A stretch of DNA of 64,000 bases from Pampus argenteus (GCA_036937835.1 CM072875.1:21736501-21800500), one strand, 5' to 3'; numbered from the stretch's first letter, positions 19,393 to 30,660 are shown. Notes: generated by a model not told the origin, from the letters alone. Numbers and translations: made by a program.

Positions 19393-22300
19393 CTGGAAGA
19401 CAAGAGGATTACAGGCAACAGTTTTCTGATCTGCTTCGGTTTAATTAGCTGTTGATAGTAAGAAACAGGAAGTGTGTTCACTGACTGTAGCATCCATTAT
19501 TTATGACTGATATTCTTTTATTACTGGCTTATTATTTTAATTTGCTTTTCAATGCCTCGTCTAATGAACTTAATTCGTTTCAGTTTTGACTTCTTTGGGC
19601 TCCTGCAGGTTCAGGCTTTCTAACGTCTGTAAAATGAAGCACGCTGGTGTGAAAACCTGTTCATGTGTGTCTTGTGGCTGAAGGGTCTGCAGAGGCACTG
19701 AGAGAAGAACTTGCAGAGCTCGAGGACGCAGGGCTGCAGCTTGTGGGCGCCGACGGTCGTCATGCTGCTGGAGACGGACTCGTCCATCGCCTCTTGTCTT
19801 CTCCAAGGACAACCTCTCAACAGACAGAGAGACGGATTCACATCAGTCACAAACACGTCGGGAGACTCTGCTCCGCCAAACAGAACCGGAGTGATTAACA
19901 AATTAATTACACAGATGAAAAGATGAAACTAATAAAACAAAGCTGCTATTAACCTGTAAAAACCCACAGTGGTAACGTAGACTTAGTAGTTGTAGATTTA
20001 ATGTACAGAATAAACAACCATCATTATATTTCGTTTTGCATAATGTGGTGCGGATGCATTGTAATCATAATTAATGCATTGCAGGTACACAGGTCCCTAA
20101 TTACCATGAAAATACATATTCACATGTGAATTTTAATTAGATTCTTCTCCACATTCTGCAGGTATTTGCTCATTTTGCAGACATCATCATCATCAGGTTA
20201 CATCCAGAGCAGAGCAGGAAACTAACCTCTGAATCCCAAACAAACAGAGGTTAGTCTTCATCCTCACCTTCCTCACTGCTTCATCTCTCTCTGTTTAAAT
20301 AATTCATTAGTGTCAGGCCGGCATGATGAAGTCAGAGCACAGCACCCGTACAAAAACAACACAACCTGAAAAGTCCATTAAATTCACTAATATCCTGCTG
20401 ATGTCTTCAAGTACTTCACACTGCTCTTAAAGTGTTTTACCTCTTTTTTATATTTTACCTGGTGAACCACAGAGTTCGTATGTAGTTTGTGTTTTGTCTC
20501 TTTTCTCTCAACAATCATGCAGCAGGTCGATAAACGCTGAATATTTGCCCTTAATTTGCTTTTAACCTTTGCAGCTTAAAACCATCAAAGCTTTCACATA
20601 AGGGGGGGGGGGACTACCTAGCGTTACCATGGTTACTATCTCAGCCTCCTGCATGCCTCTCAGTTTCTCTCACACACACACACACCTTTCCTCAGGCTAG
20701 AATTGAATCAGTATCTGTTGGTGTGTCCAGAAATGAGGCTGGATGGATTTGATGTGATTACAGTTGTTCTCTGGGAGCGGAGCACAGCAGGCTGCTCGCT
20801 AACAGCTCAGACTAGTTGTCTTTGATATTTAAGTCTTTTTAATGACATTTTTTAATCTTCAGACACGTGGCGAGTGCTCTGAATTAAACAACAAGATATG
20901 ACATCGTTATCGTTGACAAAGAAATATGTTTTATTAGTTATATAGTTTATATAGTTAAACACAACTAACAATGTGGTAAAATAGTTCAGTTTACTTATAA
21001 AATTCATGTTGTTACATTAAAGGACTAGTTCACCATGTTTCCAGTATGTTAAACTATCAGTCAGGTGTCCATATGAACAGTGACATTTAAAAAAAAATAA
21101 AATCAGTTGAAGACTAATTTTCTGTTGATCAACTAAGCGATGAATTGATGATGTTTACCTGCTTTCTCTGTTTCCACAGACTTGCTGGGTGTTGAAGTTC
21201 TCCTGCTCACAGGCCTTGTGATCCTTTCAGCCACCGTAGGTCCCACTGTGGGGTCGACAGGTGACGGCCTGGTTGGATGAACTGTGTGTCGGGTCAGACT
21301 CAACGCTGTTGAGAATATTACAGATTTGGTCGTAGTAACTGCGGCCGGAGCTGCAGCAGATGAAACAGACACAGTGGTGGCAGTTCGTGTTGAGGTTGTG
21401 GTTAGTTGTAGAACTGTTGTTGTTGGTGTCGTCAGTCTTTCTGCTGTAGTTTGACTCTGTGGCATGACGCTTGTAGTCTGTGGAGCTGTTGCCGGCGGCT
21501 GTGCGGCGGTGATCGTTGCTGTCGTTGCAGCAGCTTCGTCCACAGCTGTCGGTGAAACTGAAGAATCAAACACAGATGAGAATAAACTTCAACACCTGCA
21601 AAATCTGCATCTGCAACATCAAATGACTTACTGGAGATTTTTAACCAACTAGTGCTGAAAAAATTAGTGAACCATCAGTCTCAATTAGGGCTGGACTTTA
21701 ATGTGTTAATTTTGATCAATTAGAAAGAAATTAATTAGTTAAAATTGATCACATATTATAATTTTAGAATAATATCAGTTTGCGAGCCGGAACCTTTGTA
21801 TTCACTTGTTTCTGGTACCTGTAAAGCAGATGCACACATCCAGTAAAACAGAGATGGACGATGAAAGCGCTTCACGGCTCATTGAGGGTTAATTTTTACT
21901 TTAAAAAAACGTCCGGTTTTTATTCAACAGGTTAGTTGCACAGAAGGTTATTAGATTTTTTTGTTTTTTTTGGTCACAGGGTTTTTCATTAAAATCTAAT
22001 TAATTGTGATTGCAGACCCTGTAATTAACGTGATTAAACCTTTATTTAATTTTAATTATTATTATTTAATGACTCCCATCACTAGTTTAAATACATATAA
22101 AAAATACTCTGAATAATAATTTGTACATATCGTTGTTTTTTCCTTCCAAAAAGTCGATTTACCTCATTAAAATCCTGGAACCTGATTGGCTCTAAACTAG
22201 TTGTGATGTCACAAATCATGTTCGTAGCTTTAAGCGAGAGGAAGAGCACAGAGAAACTTTTTCAGCAGATAAATATGACAACAAACAAAGGAACACGTTG

Positions 22301-24312
22301 AAGGAGACCAAGAACAATTAGATAGACAGAAAAAGAAAAAATGTACCTCACACAAATCACAAAAACAAGGTTGGTTAAAAAACAAACAAACATATAATTA
22401 AAAGCTAAATTAGACAAATTAATAATAACAATAAACTAATAACATCATTATGAACTGAATATTTTTGACTGTTTGAAAATGTCACCAGATTTTCCTGCAA
22501 TTTTGTGACATTTTAAAGCAATAAACAATTCGTCTAAAGTTTGTCGCTCCTGATATATTTCAACAGCAGAGTGTTGCTGCAGACGTTGCTGCAGACGTTG
22601 CTGCAGGCACCTGTGAAATGTGAAAGAGAGAAACTGATTGTACTGCTGCTATTTATTCATGATATGTAGTATTATGGTGATTGTTCTGTGTATTCCTGCC
22701 CAGAGGCTGCAGATGGAAATGAGCTAATAGTGAAATCATCTCTTCTCAATTTGAGATGAATGTTTTTTTGGTGCATGGTTCATTAAAATGAAACATATTT
22801 GTTTTGTTGTTTGTTTAAATGTGTTTTGTTTTGCATGTGAAACAGTAGCTACGCATCAGGACACAAAACAAAGTGAAACCAAATCTACTCCTCTTGTGAA
22901 CAGCACAGGAGCAGGTATGTATAGATATAACATAACATTTCAGGCACGGCTGCAGGACATAATAATATTATTAATGATTAATATTATTAATATTTTGATC
23001 CCAATTGATCATCATGACTCCTCGTCGATTTATTCATTCACACTGTCACATCATCTGAGAGAAAATGTCCACTAGCCGTGATGCTAATTTTCACAATGTT
23101 CAACTCCATTGACTTCTGCTTAAAACGTTAGCAATCTAAAAGTCTGCTAGCTGCAACGCTAACGTGTAAAATCCTGTTTGATTATGTAAAACTCGCACTT
23201 TATACGTCAATGTCATGTTGGAAATTTAATGATTATCAGAATAATTAGTGATTAATTTAATAGCTGGCAAGTAATAAATGAATCAGTGTTTTTGTTACTA
23301 ACAGAAATTATGGATAAACCTGTGAAAATGAGTCTTTTTTAATTACTACTCTGCACATTAGCAGAAAGAGTCTGAGTCAGGCATGAACTCGGCCTCCTGC
23401 TGAGACTCACCATGTGCGGTTGACTGAACTCTGCTGCTCAACATGGAGCTCATCCCAGATGGAGAGATGTGACTCACATTCGTGGGCAGTTGGTGCCATT
23501 CTGAGGATTGAAATAGATATTTGAAAATATTGGAATTAAAAGGCTCTTATAGATGACAACAGATACTTGAATTTGTTGATTTACTCACCATGAGGGAGTC
23601 TGACAGAGGAGACGTTACCTACACAAACAGAAAAGAAGAAAAGGTTTAGTCAGGCCAGATGTGAGGGAGTGATAATCTGCAACCTGACAACCTGCAGTGG
23701 ACACAAAATCACCATTTCTAAGAGTCACTTTAAGAGTCACTGCAGTTAACTGGCAGCTACGATCGAGAACAGCTGAACAGAAAATGAAGTTTGTGTTTGT
23801 CTTAGTTGAACATTTTCATCAATTTTGAGAGAAAATGTGCTCAATTTCATACCAAAAAGTACAAGAAAACCAGTGAATGCAACAATGTTTTCAGTATTTG
23901 CACTCTGCACTCTTTTTGTTTGTTTGTTTGTTTGTTTGTTTGTTTCCACTTAAACGTTTGTACTTCAGTATTTTGTGGCTCAGTGGGTAAAAATTGCATC
24001 CTTGATTAAAATATGATACACGACATCTGTGCAGAAAATAAAAAAAATAAAACCCATAAAGTATTCAGTTTGTCACAGATGTCGTTCATAAAATAAATAG
24101 TGAGATGCTGCCCCCTGGTGGCTGCATGAAACCTGATAGAATAAACATGATCTGGTGTTTGACCAACATACAGTCACTGAACAGATACCGTATGTTCCAC
24201 ACGTGATGGCAGCATGTAAACACACCTGTGTGTGGTCCTTCCACGATGGTCTGGTTGAAGAGGGGAGTGATGGAGCCGACCTCCCACAGCTCAGACAGCT
24301 CTCTGCCTGGAC

Positions 24313-24360
<48 letters not shown>

Positions 24361-24869
24361 ACTTCAGCATCATTATCATGATCAGTTTCATTAATATCTG
24401 GTTAAAATAAGTTAATTATTCTCATAGTTTCTAACTGATAATATATAATGTTAATATCATTTGACCTTTGACCTTTGTTAAACTTTTTAGAGTTTATGGC
24501 TTCAATGTTAAGAAATAATCTATAATTTGCATCTATTTCTTTATAATCAATTAATCATTTCAGACAGTATCCAAAAAAGGGAAAATACACCAAATATTCG
24601 CAGCTCTATCTTCTCATTTTTTGATTTTAAAAAGTATCCTGAGTATTATCTGTGTTTTCATAATTACATACAATAAACATTTTATGGACCAAATTATTAA
24701 TGATTTATTGACTAATTGTTGAAGCTGCATATTTGTTATATTCTTACATCAAATTTAAATATAAACAGATTTTGAAACATTCAGATTCAAGTAGAGAATC
24801 AAATGAAGTCATTATGGCAAAAACAAAACTACAACAAAATAATTCAATGTCAAACATGACGACCGCACA

Positions 24870-24903
<34 letters not shown>

Positions 24904-27900
24904 GAGCTGCACTTACCCATCTTACCTGCCATCACACAGATGTAGGTACAGTCTGAGTTGTTCCTCTGGCTCACTGACGTTCAGAAACAGAAAACATTCG
25001 ATTAGCAGATTATCACATTATCAAACAGGCCTGGAAACAACTATTTAACTCTCACCTGATAATATGGAGGAAGATTTAAAGAGCTCGTGTAGATAAGTTG
25101 TTGAGTTTCCCATCACGTCCAGCAGAATGGCCGTGAAGTCTGATTAAAACAAACCAGCTCGTTGTGTTTGACTGTTTTTAAGTTTAAAGGAAAACGAGAT
25201 GAAATATTTCCTACCTGTTAAATCGTTGGTCTCATTTGTGACGCAGTAGCAGAAGCGTCTCCTGAACATGTTGCTTTCTATACTTCTAATGCTGGAAACT
25301 ACACAACAACGTTCAAGGGAAAAGTCAGATTAGAGAGTTGAAACCTGCCTGTGAATCATGTTGAGTACAAGGCAACTTTTAAATATGAACTCATGACAAT
25401 GTGATTAATTCATCTACAGTCACCTTATAAGATCTTTAAGCACTAATTAAACAGCATTACTGTGACGTATTATACTGAATACTGCACTGGTTTACAGTCA
25501 TAGTGAAAAGCGGTTCATTACATGCAGTAACCAACAGAAAACACTAGATGGAACTAGAGTGACGTGATGCTCATTTACTGTCTCAATAAACTGCAGATTT
25601 GTCCTTTTTGTGTTGTTTTCAGCTGACATTTCACCAGCAGGTTGACTGATTCCCAACCTGTGGATCCCAACCCCCACTAGGGGTCGCCACAGCTTCACAG
25701 GGGAGTCACAAGGCCCCTTTTCTTTAGTATTTAATTCATGTCCGTGAAGAAAATAAACACATTTAATAGTTATTTTAAAAGTTTCTCATTTATTTATCTT
25801 TACTTAGAAAAATAAATGGCAGATCGAAGCTTAAAACAACAAGCTTTCCTCTAGCGCCACCATGAGGTTAATTCTTTATTGATATATCTCAACAACTACT
25901 GGATCGGTTTCTGAGACATGTGGTTCACACATTCGTGCTTCCCAGTAAATATCCTGACATTCGTTGTTTTACTTGTCAACCCACTAAAACTGTTCTATTT
26001 TCATGCATTGTGTATGTATGGGCCTGATGTTGTTATTGTTGGATGCAATGATAATGTTTAGTTAAGTTAAGTTTAGTTAAGTTAAGGTTGTGTGGGGAGA
26101 ATATTTACTGTTATAGACCAGCAGGGTGAGTTTATGGAGAGCCAAAGAGCTGTAAGACGTCACACTGAGGAGAGAGAAGAGCTGCCGGGAGCCTGCAAGA
26201 ATAAGACAGAGGAGAGACATGAGCACAGATCCAGATGTTTAGGTTGTTATCCATCATGCAACGTCCTCGGAGAGGCATCTGTTTGGTCTGCAGCATCACA
26301 GTGAGCTCAAACATTGAACAGGAAGAACCAGGAGTCCTGCAGCAAAGCTGCAAATTCAAAAATAATTTAATTTAACCCCTTTTAGATTCAACTGTATTCC
26401 CTTGTTATTTCAGCTTTGCTATTAGCTAGGTTGTTATGTGAGGAATATGCATCCAGATGGTATAAATCGGTAATGCAGGTTCATGTCTGGGTTAATTGTG
26501 CGGTGATCTGTTGGTTTTGTCTCATCGCTCCGGTTTTCACCCTTTAATGTAACACATCTATACACAAACCAGCACAAAGCAGCACAAAACCAGCGACATG
26601 TTGATGCTAGTTGTTCTTTTGTCATGATGTTCACGGTCAGAGAAAGAGGTGGATGTTTTTATGTCGTTAAAACGTTTCTGGCTGACTCCGTCCCCGTGTA
26701 AACTAAGCTAAGCTAAGCTAAAATAAAATAAGCTAGCTAGCTGCTGCTAACGTCCCGCCATTGTTTTCATTTAAGCTCGTTACTTTCTGCAGGTGTGTAA
26801 AACATTATTTTATAGCTGTAATAAGCTAGCTGTGGGCTAAAATACACACATATATAGTTCATGTTATAGACTGGTTAAAAATCTAATTTACATCATTTAG
26901 AAAATCAAAAGAATAACTTTTAACTTTTGTTCTGAAACTGTTGTATTTATACAGAAAAAGTTATCAGTATTTCCTCTATTTAATTATTATTTAACGTTAT
27001 AAAATCTAGTTAATCTAAAGATAAAATGTAAAAATGTAAAATTCAGACATCTGAAATGTGACGTAGGATTTACAAGACGAAACATGCTGGAAAATAAAAA
27101 TATTTAAAATATTTATCTGAAAATTAAGCAGTAACTGCAGTTGTCAGATAAATGTAGTAAAGTAAAAGAATAAAGTATAAAATGGAAATACTAAAAGTAT
27201 AGTAGCTCAAAATTACACTACTTGAGTATATTTTCTTTTGTGTGATTTTTGGTGAACTGGCCCTTTACAGCTGACCCTTTATGAACCTGAGCTGTGCCTG
27301 CAGTTTGACCTCCACATGGTTTAATCATGACACACATAAAAGATTTACAGCCCAGAATTGATCTGCACATGAACGATATTATGACAACCTACCTGATTGG
27401 CTTGAATTTATTAAAGTATTGACCAGAGGAGTGAGGTCGATGGCTGCGGGGTCGATGTGCTCTGCTGGGATTTCTGAGAAATAAAAGCAAACGGAGTCAG
27501 TGGAAGATTTTAATCTTTATTATGGAAGCAGCAGCGTCATCAGACTGTGGCTCCATAATTACAAAATGTACTAAAATGACAAAAAGGGCAAAAGTTACCC
27601 AGAGAAATTATCCCCTGAAGTGTCGTCTGTTATTGGAATAATAGATAGATAGATAGATATACTTTATTAATCCCAAAATGTGATCAATGCTGGCGTAGAT
27701 GTGGACCATTTATTAAATATATTTTAGATATTGTGATCTCAGGGTTATAATCATATATGTATTGTAGAGATTATATTTTACCTCTATAGTAGAACATGTT
27801 TTCAATCCATTTTATTGATTTTAAAGAAATATGGTGTATTTTGATTGTGAAGACACGTTTTAAGGTTTTAATACCTTGAAAAAGAATAAAATGTCATTAA

Positions 27901-28992
27901 AAAACTGCATTAGAGTATTTCTGCTCTTTATATTATCAACAACATGTAAGTGAATAACTCGGCTTTCCAGTTAATAGAAACATTTATTTACTTATTTCAT
28001 CTCATGTAAGAGATAATAACTAAATACAGATGAAATTAAATACAATAAATAAAACGGACTGATGGTGTTAAATTATTAATAAACTGTAGTAAGCAGTAAG
28101 AACCTGTCTGTGTGAAAGAGTTGATCAGACTTTATGTTTATCTTTGAAACCTGAAAACATGTAAACGATCAAAACAAGCAGAATAAGCATAAATAAATAA
28201 AAAATAAATAAATACCTGTGGAGTCCACAATGTCTCTTTTGTACCTCTCTTGTTGCCATCTGTATAAGAAAGCTGAAATTTAAAAGGTAAATTAAAGCTG
28301 AGACTCATGTAATTAATAACACAACACTAATACTAATATTAATTACTTTAAGAAACGTCTATCGTCAGCATTTTATGGTAAAACTTTACGTCCCCAGCAA
28401 TTATAACTCCTATAAATACATATTTTACATTATTACAGCAGTTTAAACAGCAGCCTCCTCTTACAGGAGGAGTTATAGTTGTTGACAAATACATAAATAA
28501 ACTGTTTATATTAGGGCCACAAATAATGATTATCGATTGTCAATTATTGTCTCGATTAATTGTTTTAAATTAAATGTCCCGACCTGCTTACTATCATAGA
28601 CAAACGAAGCCACCAGAAAAAAATGACATTATTAAATTAGTGATTAATTTAGTCAATCGACTGACTTATCGATTAACTAATCGTTGCGGCTTTATCTTAA
28701 ATATTATTGGACATGTTAAATAGTTACATGAAATAAATCAGATTTTTCAAACTCTTTGGATCAATAAATGTACCAACTGATGATTTTTATTGAACTTTCT
28801 TTTCTCTATAAAACTGATGATTCATATTTAGTTTCTGCATCAGATGATGAATGAGATGCGACTATGTGAGAGTACAGGTGACGCATGTTACAGGTACGCA
28901 CCTTGACTGAAGAGGACGAGGAGTAAAATGATGGAAACACAGATTATGAGACACATGCGTGGATGCTGTATGGATCTCTGTAAGGTTGCCAT
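19275..28992 (-). CDS. hhla1: HHLA1-like secreted glycoprotein, complete 12-exon coding model
   Basis: Coding exons in order: 28992-28902, 28272-28216, 27473-27393, 25298-25215, 25139-25056, 24973-24926, 24306-24226, 23618-23589, 23500-23411, 21557-21159, 19867-19657, 19392-19275; 1374 nt, 457 aa plus stop. All junctions hold frame, nearly all in phase 1. The protein has an N-terminal hydrophobic segment (signal peptide or anchor), a region with several N-glycosylation sequons and paired Cys, a 133-residue Thr/Pro-rich mucin-like exon, and a Cys-rich basic C-terminus. The name rests mainly on position: human HHLA1 lies between OC90 and KCNQ3 on the same strand. I did not recognise it from sequence alone, and the family has no settled function. 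An extra exon between 23411 and 21557 cannot be excluded. Confidence 0.78.
19657..19867 (-). CDS. hhla1: hhla1 coding exon 11: Cys-rich segment
   Basis: 211 nt, phase 1 in and 2 out. It encodes ESPDVFVTDVNPSLCLLRGC and LQPCVLELCKFFSQCLC with six Cys. The donor AACAG-GTTTTC is weak but is the position that keeps frame into the last exon. Reading through instead would end at a stop near 19620. Confidence 0.8.
21017..21084 (+). repeat. dispersed repeat family D, copy 1
   Basis: CAGTCAGGTGTCCATATGAA and neighbouring bases match the reverse complement of 56749-56817. It lies in hhla1 intron 10. Confidence 0.75.
21159..21557 (-). CDS. hhla1: hhla1 coding exon 10: mucin-like
   Basis: 399 nt, phase 1-1, 133 codons. 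It is dominated by Thr, Ala, Pro, Ser and Val (for example ATTATITAAQPPATAPQTT and TTTSTRTATTVSVSS), typical of an O-glycosylated stalk. There is no exact tandem unit. It ends with a more basic, polar stretch before GTAAAC. Confidence 0.85.
22565..22604. repeat. 12-bp tandem repeat GTTGCTGCAGAC
   Basis: Three units in hhla1 intron 9. On the minus strand a TTTCACAG acceptor precedes it and the frame stays open, but I see no donor, so it is not called as an exon. Confidence 0.75.
23411..23500 (-). CDS. hhla1: hhla1 coding exon 9
   Basis: 90 nt, phase 1-1, encoding EWHQLPTNVSHISPSGMS then SMLSSRVQSTAH, with an NVS sequon. Acceptor CCTCAG, donor GTGAGT. Confidence 0.8.
23589..23618 (-). CDS. hhla1: hhla1 coding exon 8, 30-nt microexon
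   Basis: 30 nt, phase 1-1, encoding GNVSSVRLPH with an NVS sequon. Acceptor TGTGTAG, donor GTGAGT are both good. Confidence 0.75.
23919..23945. repeat. (TTTG)n microsatellite
   Basis: About seven GTTT units in hhla1 intron 7. Confidence 0.9.
24100..24127 (-). promoter_or_regulatory. candidate CTCF-binding site
   Basis: The minus strand reads GCAGCCACCAGGGGGCAGCA, close to the CTCF consensus core CCACCAGGGGGC. It lies in hhla1 intron 7 near the centre of the three-gene block. Motif only; occupancy is unknown. Confidence 0.5.
24226..24306 (-). CDS. hhla1: hhla1 coding exon 7
   Basis: 81 nt, phase 1-1, encoding RELSELWEVGSITPLFNQ then TIVEGPHT, with an NQT sequon. Its acceptor (TTGTCCAG) is preceded directly by a (TG)n microsatellite in place of an ordinary pyrimidine tract. 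Donor GTGTGT. Confidence 0.85.
24314..24358. repeat. (CA)n microsatellite at a splice acceptor
   Basis: About 22 CA units, reading (TG)n on the hhla1 sense strand and ending 7 bp before the exon 7 acceptor. Confidence 0.97.
24525..24735. repeat. old dispersed repeat, TTAATCGATTAATC family
   Basis: Degenerate segment with AATCAATTAATCATTTCAGA and TTATTGACTAATTGTTGAAG, similar in layout to 13915-14125. Located in hhla1 intron 6. Confidence 0.5.
24873..24901. repeat. (CA)n microsatellite downstream of a donor
   Basis: About 14 CA units, (TG)n on the hhla1 sense strand, starting about 25 bp after the exon 6 donor. Confidence 0.95.
24926..24973 (-). CDS. hhla1: hhla1 coding exon 6 with tandem donors
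   Basis: 48 nt, phase 1-1, encoding VSQRNNSDCTYICVMA. Two donors sit 9 nt apart (CAG-GTAAGA at 24925 and ATGG-GTAAGT at 24916), both in phase 1, so a form three codons longer is possible. A (TG)n tract begins a few bases further into the intron. Confidence 0.82.
25056..25139 (-). CDS. hhla1: hhla1 coding exon 5
   Basis: 84 nt, phase 1-1, encoding DFTAILLDVMGNSTTYLH then ELFKSSSILS, an amphipathic stretch with an NST sequon. It follows exon 4 after an intron of only 75 bp. Acceptor AATCAG, donor GTGAGA. Confidence 0.85.
25215..25298 (-). CDS. hhla1: hhla1 coding exon 4
   Basis: 84 nt, phase 1-1, encoding SSIRSIESNMFRRRFCYC then VTNETNDLT. A CYC pair and an NET sequon are visible. Donor GTAGGA. 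Confidence 0.83.
27110..27245. repeat. fragment of dispersed repeat family C
   Basis: Contains CAGATAAATGTAGTAAAGTA and TAGCTCAAAATTACACTACT, resembling parts of the longer copies at 30088-30660 and 43660-44290. In hhla1 intron 3. Confidence 0.5.
27393..27473 (-). CDS. hhla1: hhla1 coding exon 3
   Basis: 81 nt, phase 1-1, encoding IPAEHIDPAAIDLTPLVN then TLINSSQS with an NSS sequon. Acceptor TTCTCAG, donor GTAGGT. Confidence 0.82.
27640..27690. repeat. ATAG run and ACTTTATTAATCCC repeat tail
   Basis: (ATAG)n followed by ACTTTATTAATCCCAAAATG. This pattern is a familiar end of dispersed elements in fish genomes. It lies in hhla1 intron 2; the class is not determined. Confidence 0.6.
28216..28272 (-). 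CDS. hhla1: hhla1 coding exon 2
   Basis: 57 nt, phase 1-1, encoding FLYRWQQERYKRDIVDST. A second acceptor 13 bp downstream (ATACAG) would shift the frame, so TTTCAG at 28274-28273 is preferred. Confidence 0.75.
28510..28690. repeat. old dispersed repeat, TTAATCGATTAATC family
   Basis: Contains TGATTATCGATTGTCAATTA and ATCGATTAACTAATCGTTGC at its two ends with CCAGAAAAAAATGACATT between. Best-preserved copy of the family here; in hhla1 intron 1. Confidence 0.6.
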
Positions 28993-29010
28993 GACACCAG
29001 CGAGGTCCCG
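28902..29010 (-). CDS. hhla1: hhla1 exon with start codon and hydrophobic leader
   Basis: The exon begins at 29010; ATG at 28992. It encodes MATLQRSIQHPRM then CLIICVSIILLLVLF, a long hydrophobic run after a basic stretch, fitting a signal peptide or type II anchor. It ends in phase 1 before GTGCGT. Confidence 0.8.
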
Positions 29011-29139
29011 CTGCAAACACAACAAACAGAAAAACACAAACTAGACAGGTTTTATGTACAAAGCATTTTCTGGTCCCTTCATAATGATGTCATCATGCTG
29101 AGTCGCCTTCACATTCACAGTGTTGGAAATAGACGGCGG

Positions 29140-29360
29140 CCCTGTGTGATCAATTAATCTGTCTGTCGATTTCTTGATTAATCGATTTGGTCTAAAATAT
29201 CCGGAAATGAAAATGTGCATCTTAATTTACCAAAAAATGTTTTGTTTCTTCTGACCAACAAAAAATATTCACATTTCTGGATCTAATTTGTATTTATGAT
29301 AATAATGATAAAATAGTTGTTGATTGATTTTTCTGTAGATCAACAAATTGATTAATTCTT
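29140..29360. repeat. old dispersed repeat, TTAATCGATTAATC family
   Basis: Contains TTCTTGATTAATCGATTTGG and TTCTGTAGATCAACAAATTG. It lies between the putative hhla1 non-coding exon and the start-codon exon. Confidence 0.55.
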
Positions 29361-29700
29361 GTATCTCTTGACAAATATAAAATACCCTGAATGCTACTAC
29401 ATACAGTACACATATCCTTCAAAGTCTACAAAGTCCAGAAGGTTTCAGGGGGATTTGAATATTAATATTTAATATTAAATATTTTCTGATCTTGTTAATT
29501 ATGAAATTACTTAATTGTGCGCTCAAATCTTTATTTATTACCTGTGATGTCATTTAAATTGAAAACAAACCTGAGGTAAATCTGACATCAGCCTTATCCG
29601 TCTGATGCTCAACACACTCTTCATGACTCAAACGCTAAACGACACTTTATTTTTATTTTTACTGTTTTCTACTGAAATAAAACCAGCGAGCGCAGCTTAC

Positions 29701-29760
29701 CTGCTCCTTGAATCCTCGATGATCCTCCAGCAGCATCAAACCTCGCCCAGTGTATCACAC
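29701..29760 (-). other. hhla1: hhla1 putative non-coding first exon
   Basis: The donor GGAGCAG then GTAAGCTGC at 29701 is strong and lies about 700 bp upstream of the start-codon exon, whose acceptor is TTTGCAG at 29011. The transcription start is not defined. Confidence 0.45.
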
Positions 29761-30087
29761 ACCTGCAGCCAGATAAGGATTACACGATGCCTGTTTTCCC
29801 CCCTCTGAACAGCAGAGGTTGGCAGCAGGCTGGCAGCTTACTGAGCTCTGCACAAAAAAACAGAAAGAAAAGAAAACACGGTGTCTGGCTGCAGGCTGGG
29901 CGCTGATCCCTAACCCGCTCCACTGCAAAAGATGTCAGAAGGTCAGAAACTCACAGAGAAACTCACCAATCTGCAGTATACATGTGGTGAGAGTAAGAAC
30001 GGCTTGATTAAACAGGGATGATACTGTGTACATACAGTAATACACAGTATCTGATTGTTGCTCTGGTCAGAGGTACAGCCTGATACC

Positions 30088-30660
30088 AGTGGTGGAAAGT
30101 AACCAAGTACATTTACTGTACTGTACTTAAGTACAACTCTGAGGTACTTGTACTTTACTTGAGTACTTTATACTTCACTGTACTACATGTCAGAGGTAAA
30201 TCTAGTACTTTCTACTCCACTACATTTATCTGACAGCTTTAGTTACTGTTCAGATGCAGATTTGACTCAATGGATAATATAAGAAGCTTTTAAAATCCAA
30301 CACATTGTTAAAGATGAAACCAGTGGTTTCAACCTTTTAGTCTGTTGACGTCTTACTAAAAGCAGTGTGTAGTCGGGTCACATTTCAGATGTCTATGAGT
30401 TGTTAACAGCTCCACCAAATAGTGATTTTTACCTCTAAACTTCTCACATGGTTTCATTTCAATAAATGTTCAAATGATCCAATATTTCAGCAAAAATCAA
30501 AGATTAGAGAAAAAGTCCAAAAGCTGAAAACAGATTTGTGTATCAGAACTTTGTTTCTTCTTCTTTCCTCTCCCATTAATCATCTCACGACCCCTCAGAT
30601 TTATCTGGTGACCCTTTGGAGGGCCCCGACCCCTAGGTTGGGAACCACTGGACTAAACTA
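30088..30660. repeat. dispersed repeat family C, long copy
   Basis: Starts with GTGGAAAGTAACCAAGTACA, followed by many AGTAC-containing stretches and ends near GGTTGGGAACCACTGGACTA. The middle part AGCTCCACCAAATAGTGATT recurs exactly in inverse orientation at about 41333-41365, and GTGTGTAGTCGGGTCACATT resembles the inverse of 46527-46550. Very common style in fish genomes; class undetermined. Confidence 0.75.

Noticed and set aside
21464..21652. Plus-strand frame opposite the hhla1 mucin-like exon.
   Set aside because: Low-complexity shadow of the Thr/Ala codons on the real strand.
22565..22620. Minus-strand TTTCACAG acceptor followed by an open repeat frame (ACSNVCSNVCSNT), considered as an hhla1 exon.
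   Set aside because: No donor in a compatible phase was seen and the content is a 12-bp tandem repeat.
24073..24391. Frames rich in Val-Cys or His-Thr around 24.3 kb and similar ones near 35.3 and 59.2 kb.
   Set aside because: They are translations of (CA)n/(TG)n microsatellites; the real exon there is hhla1 exon 7.
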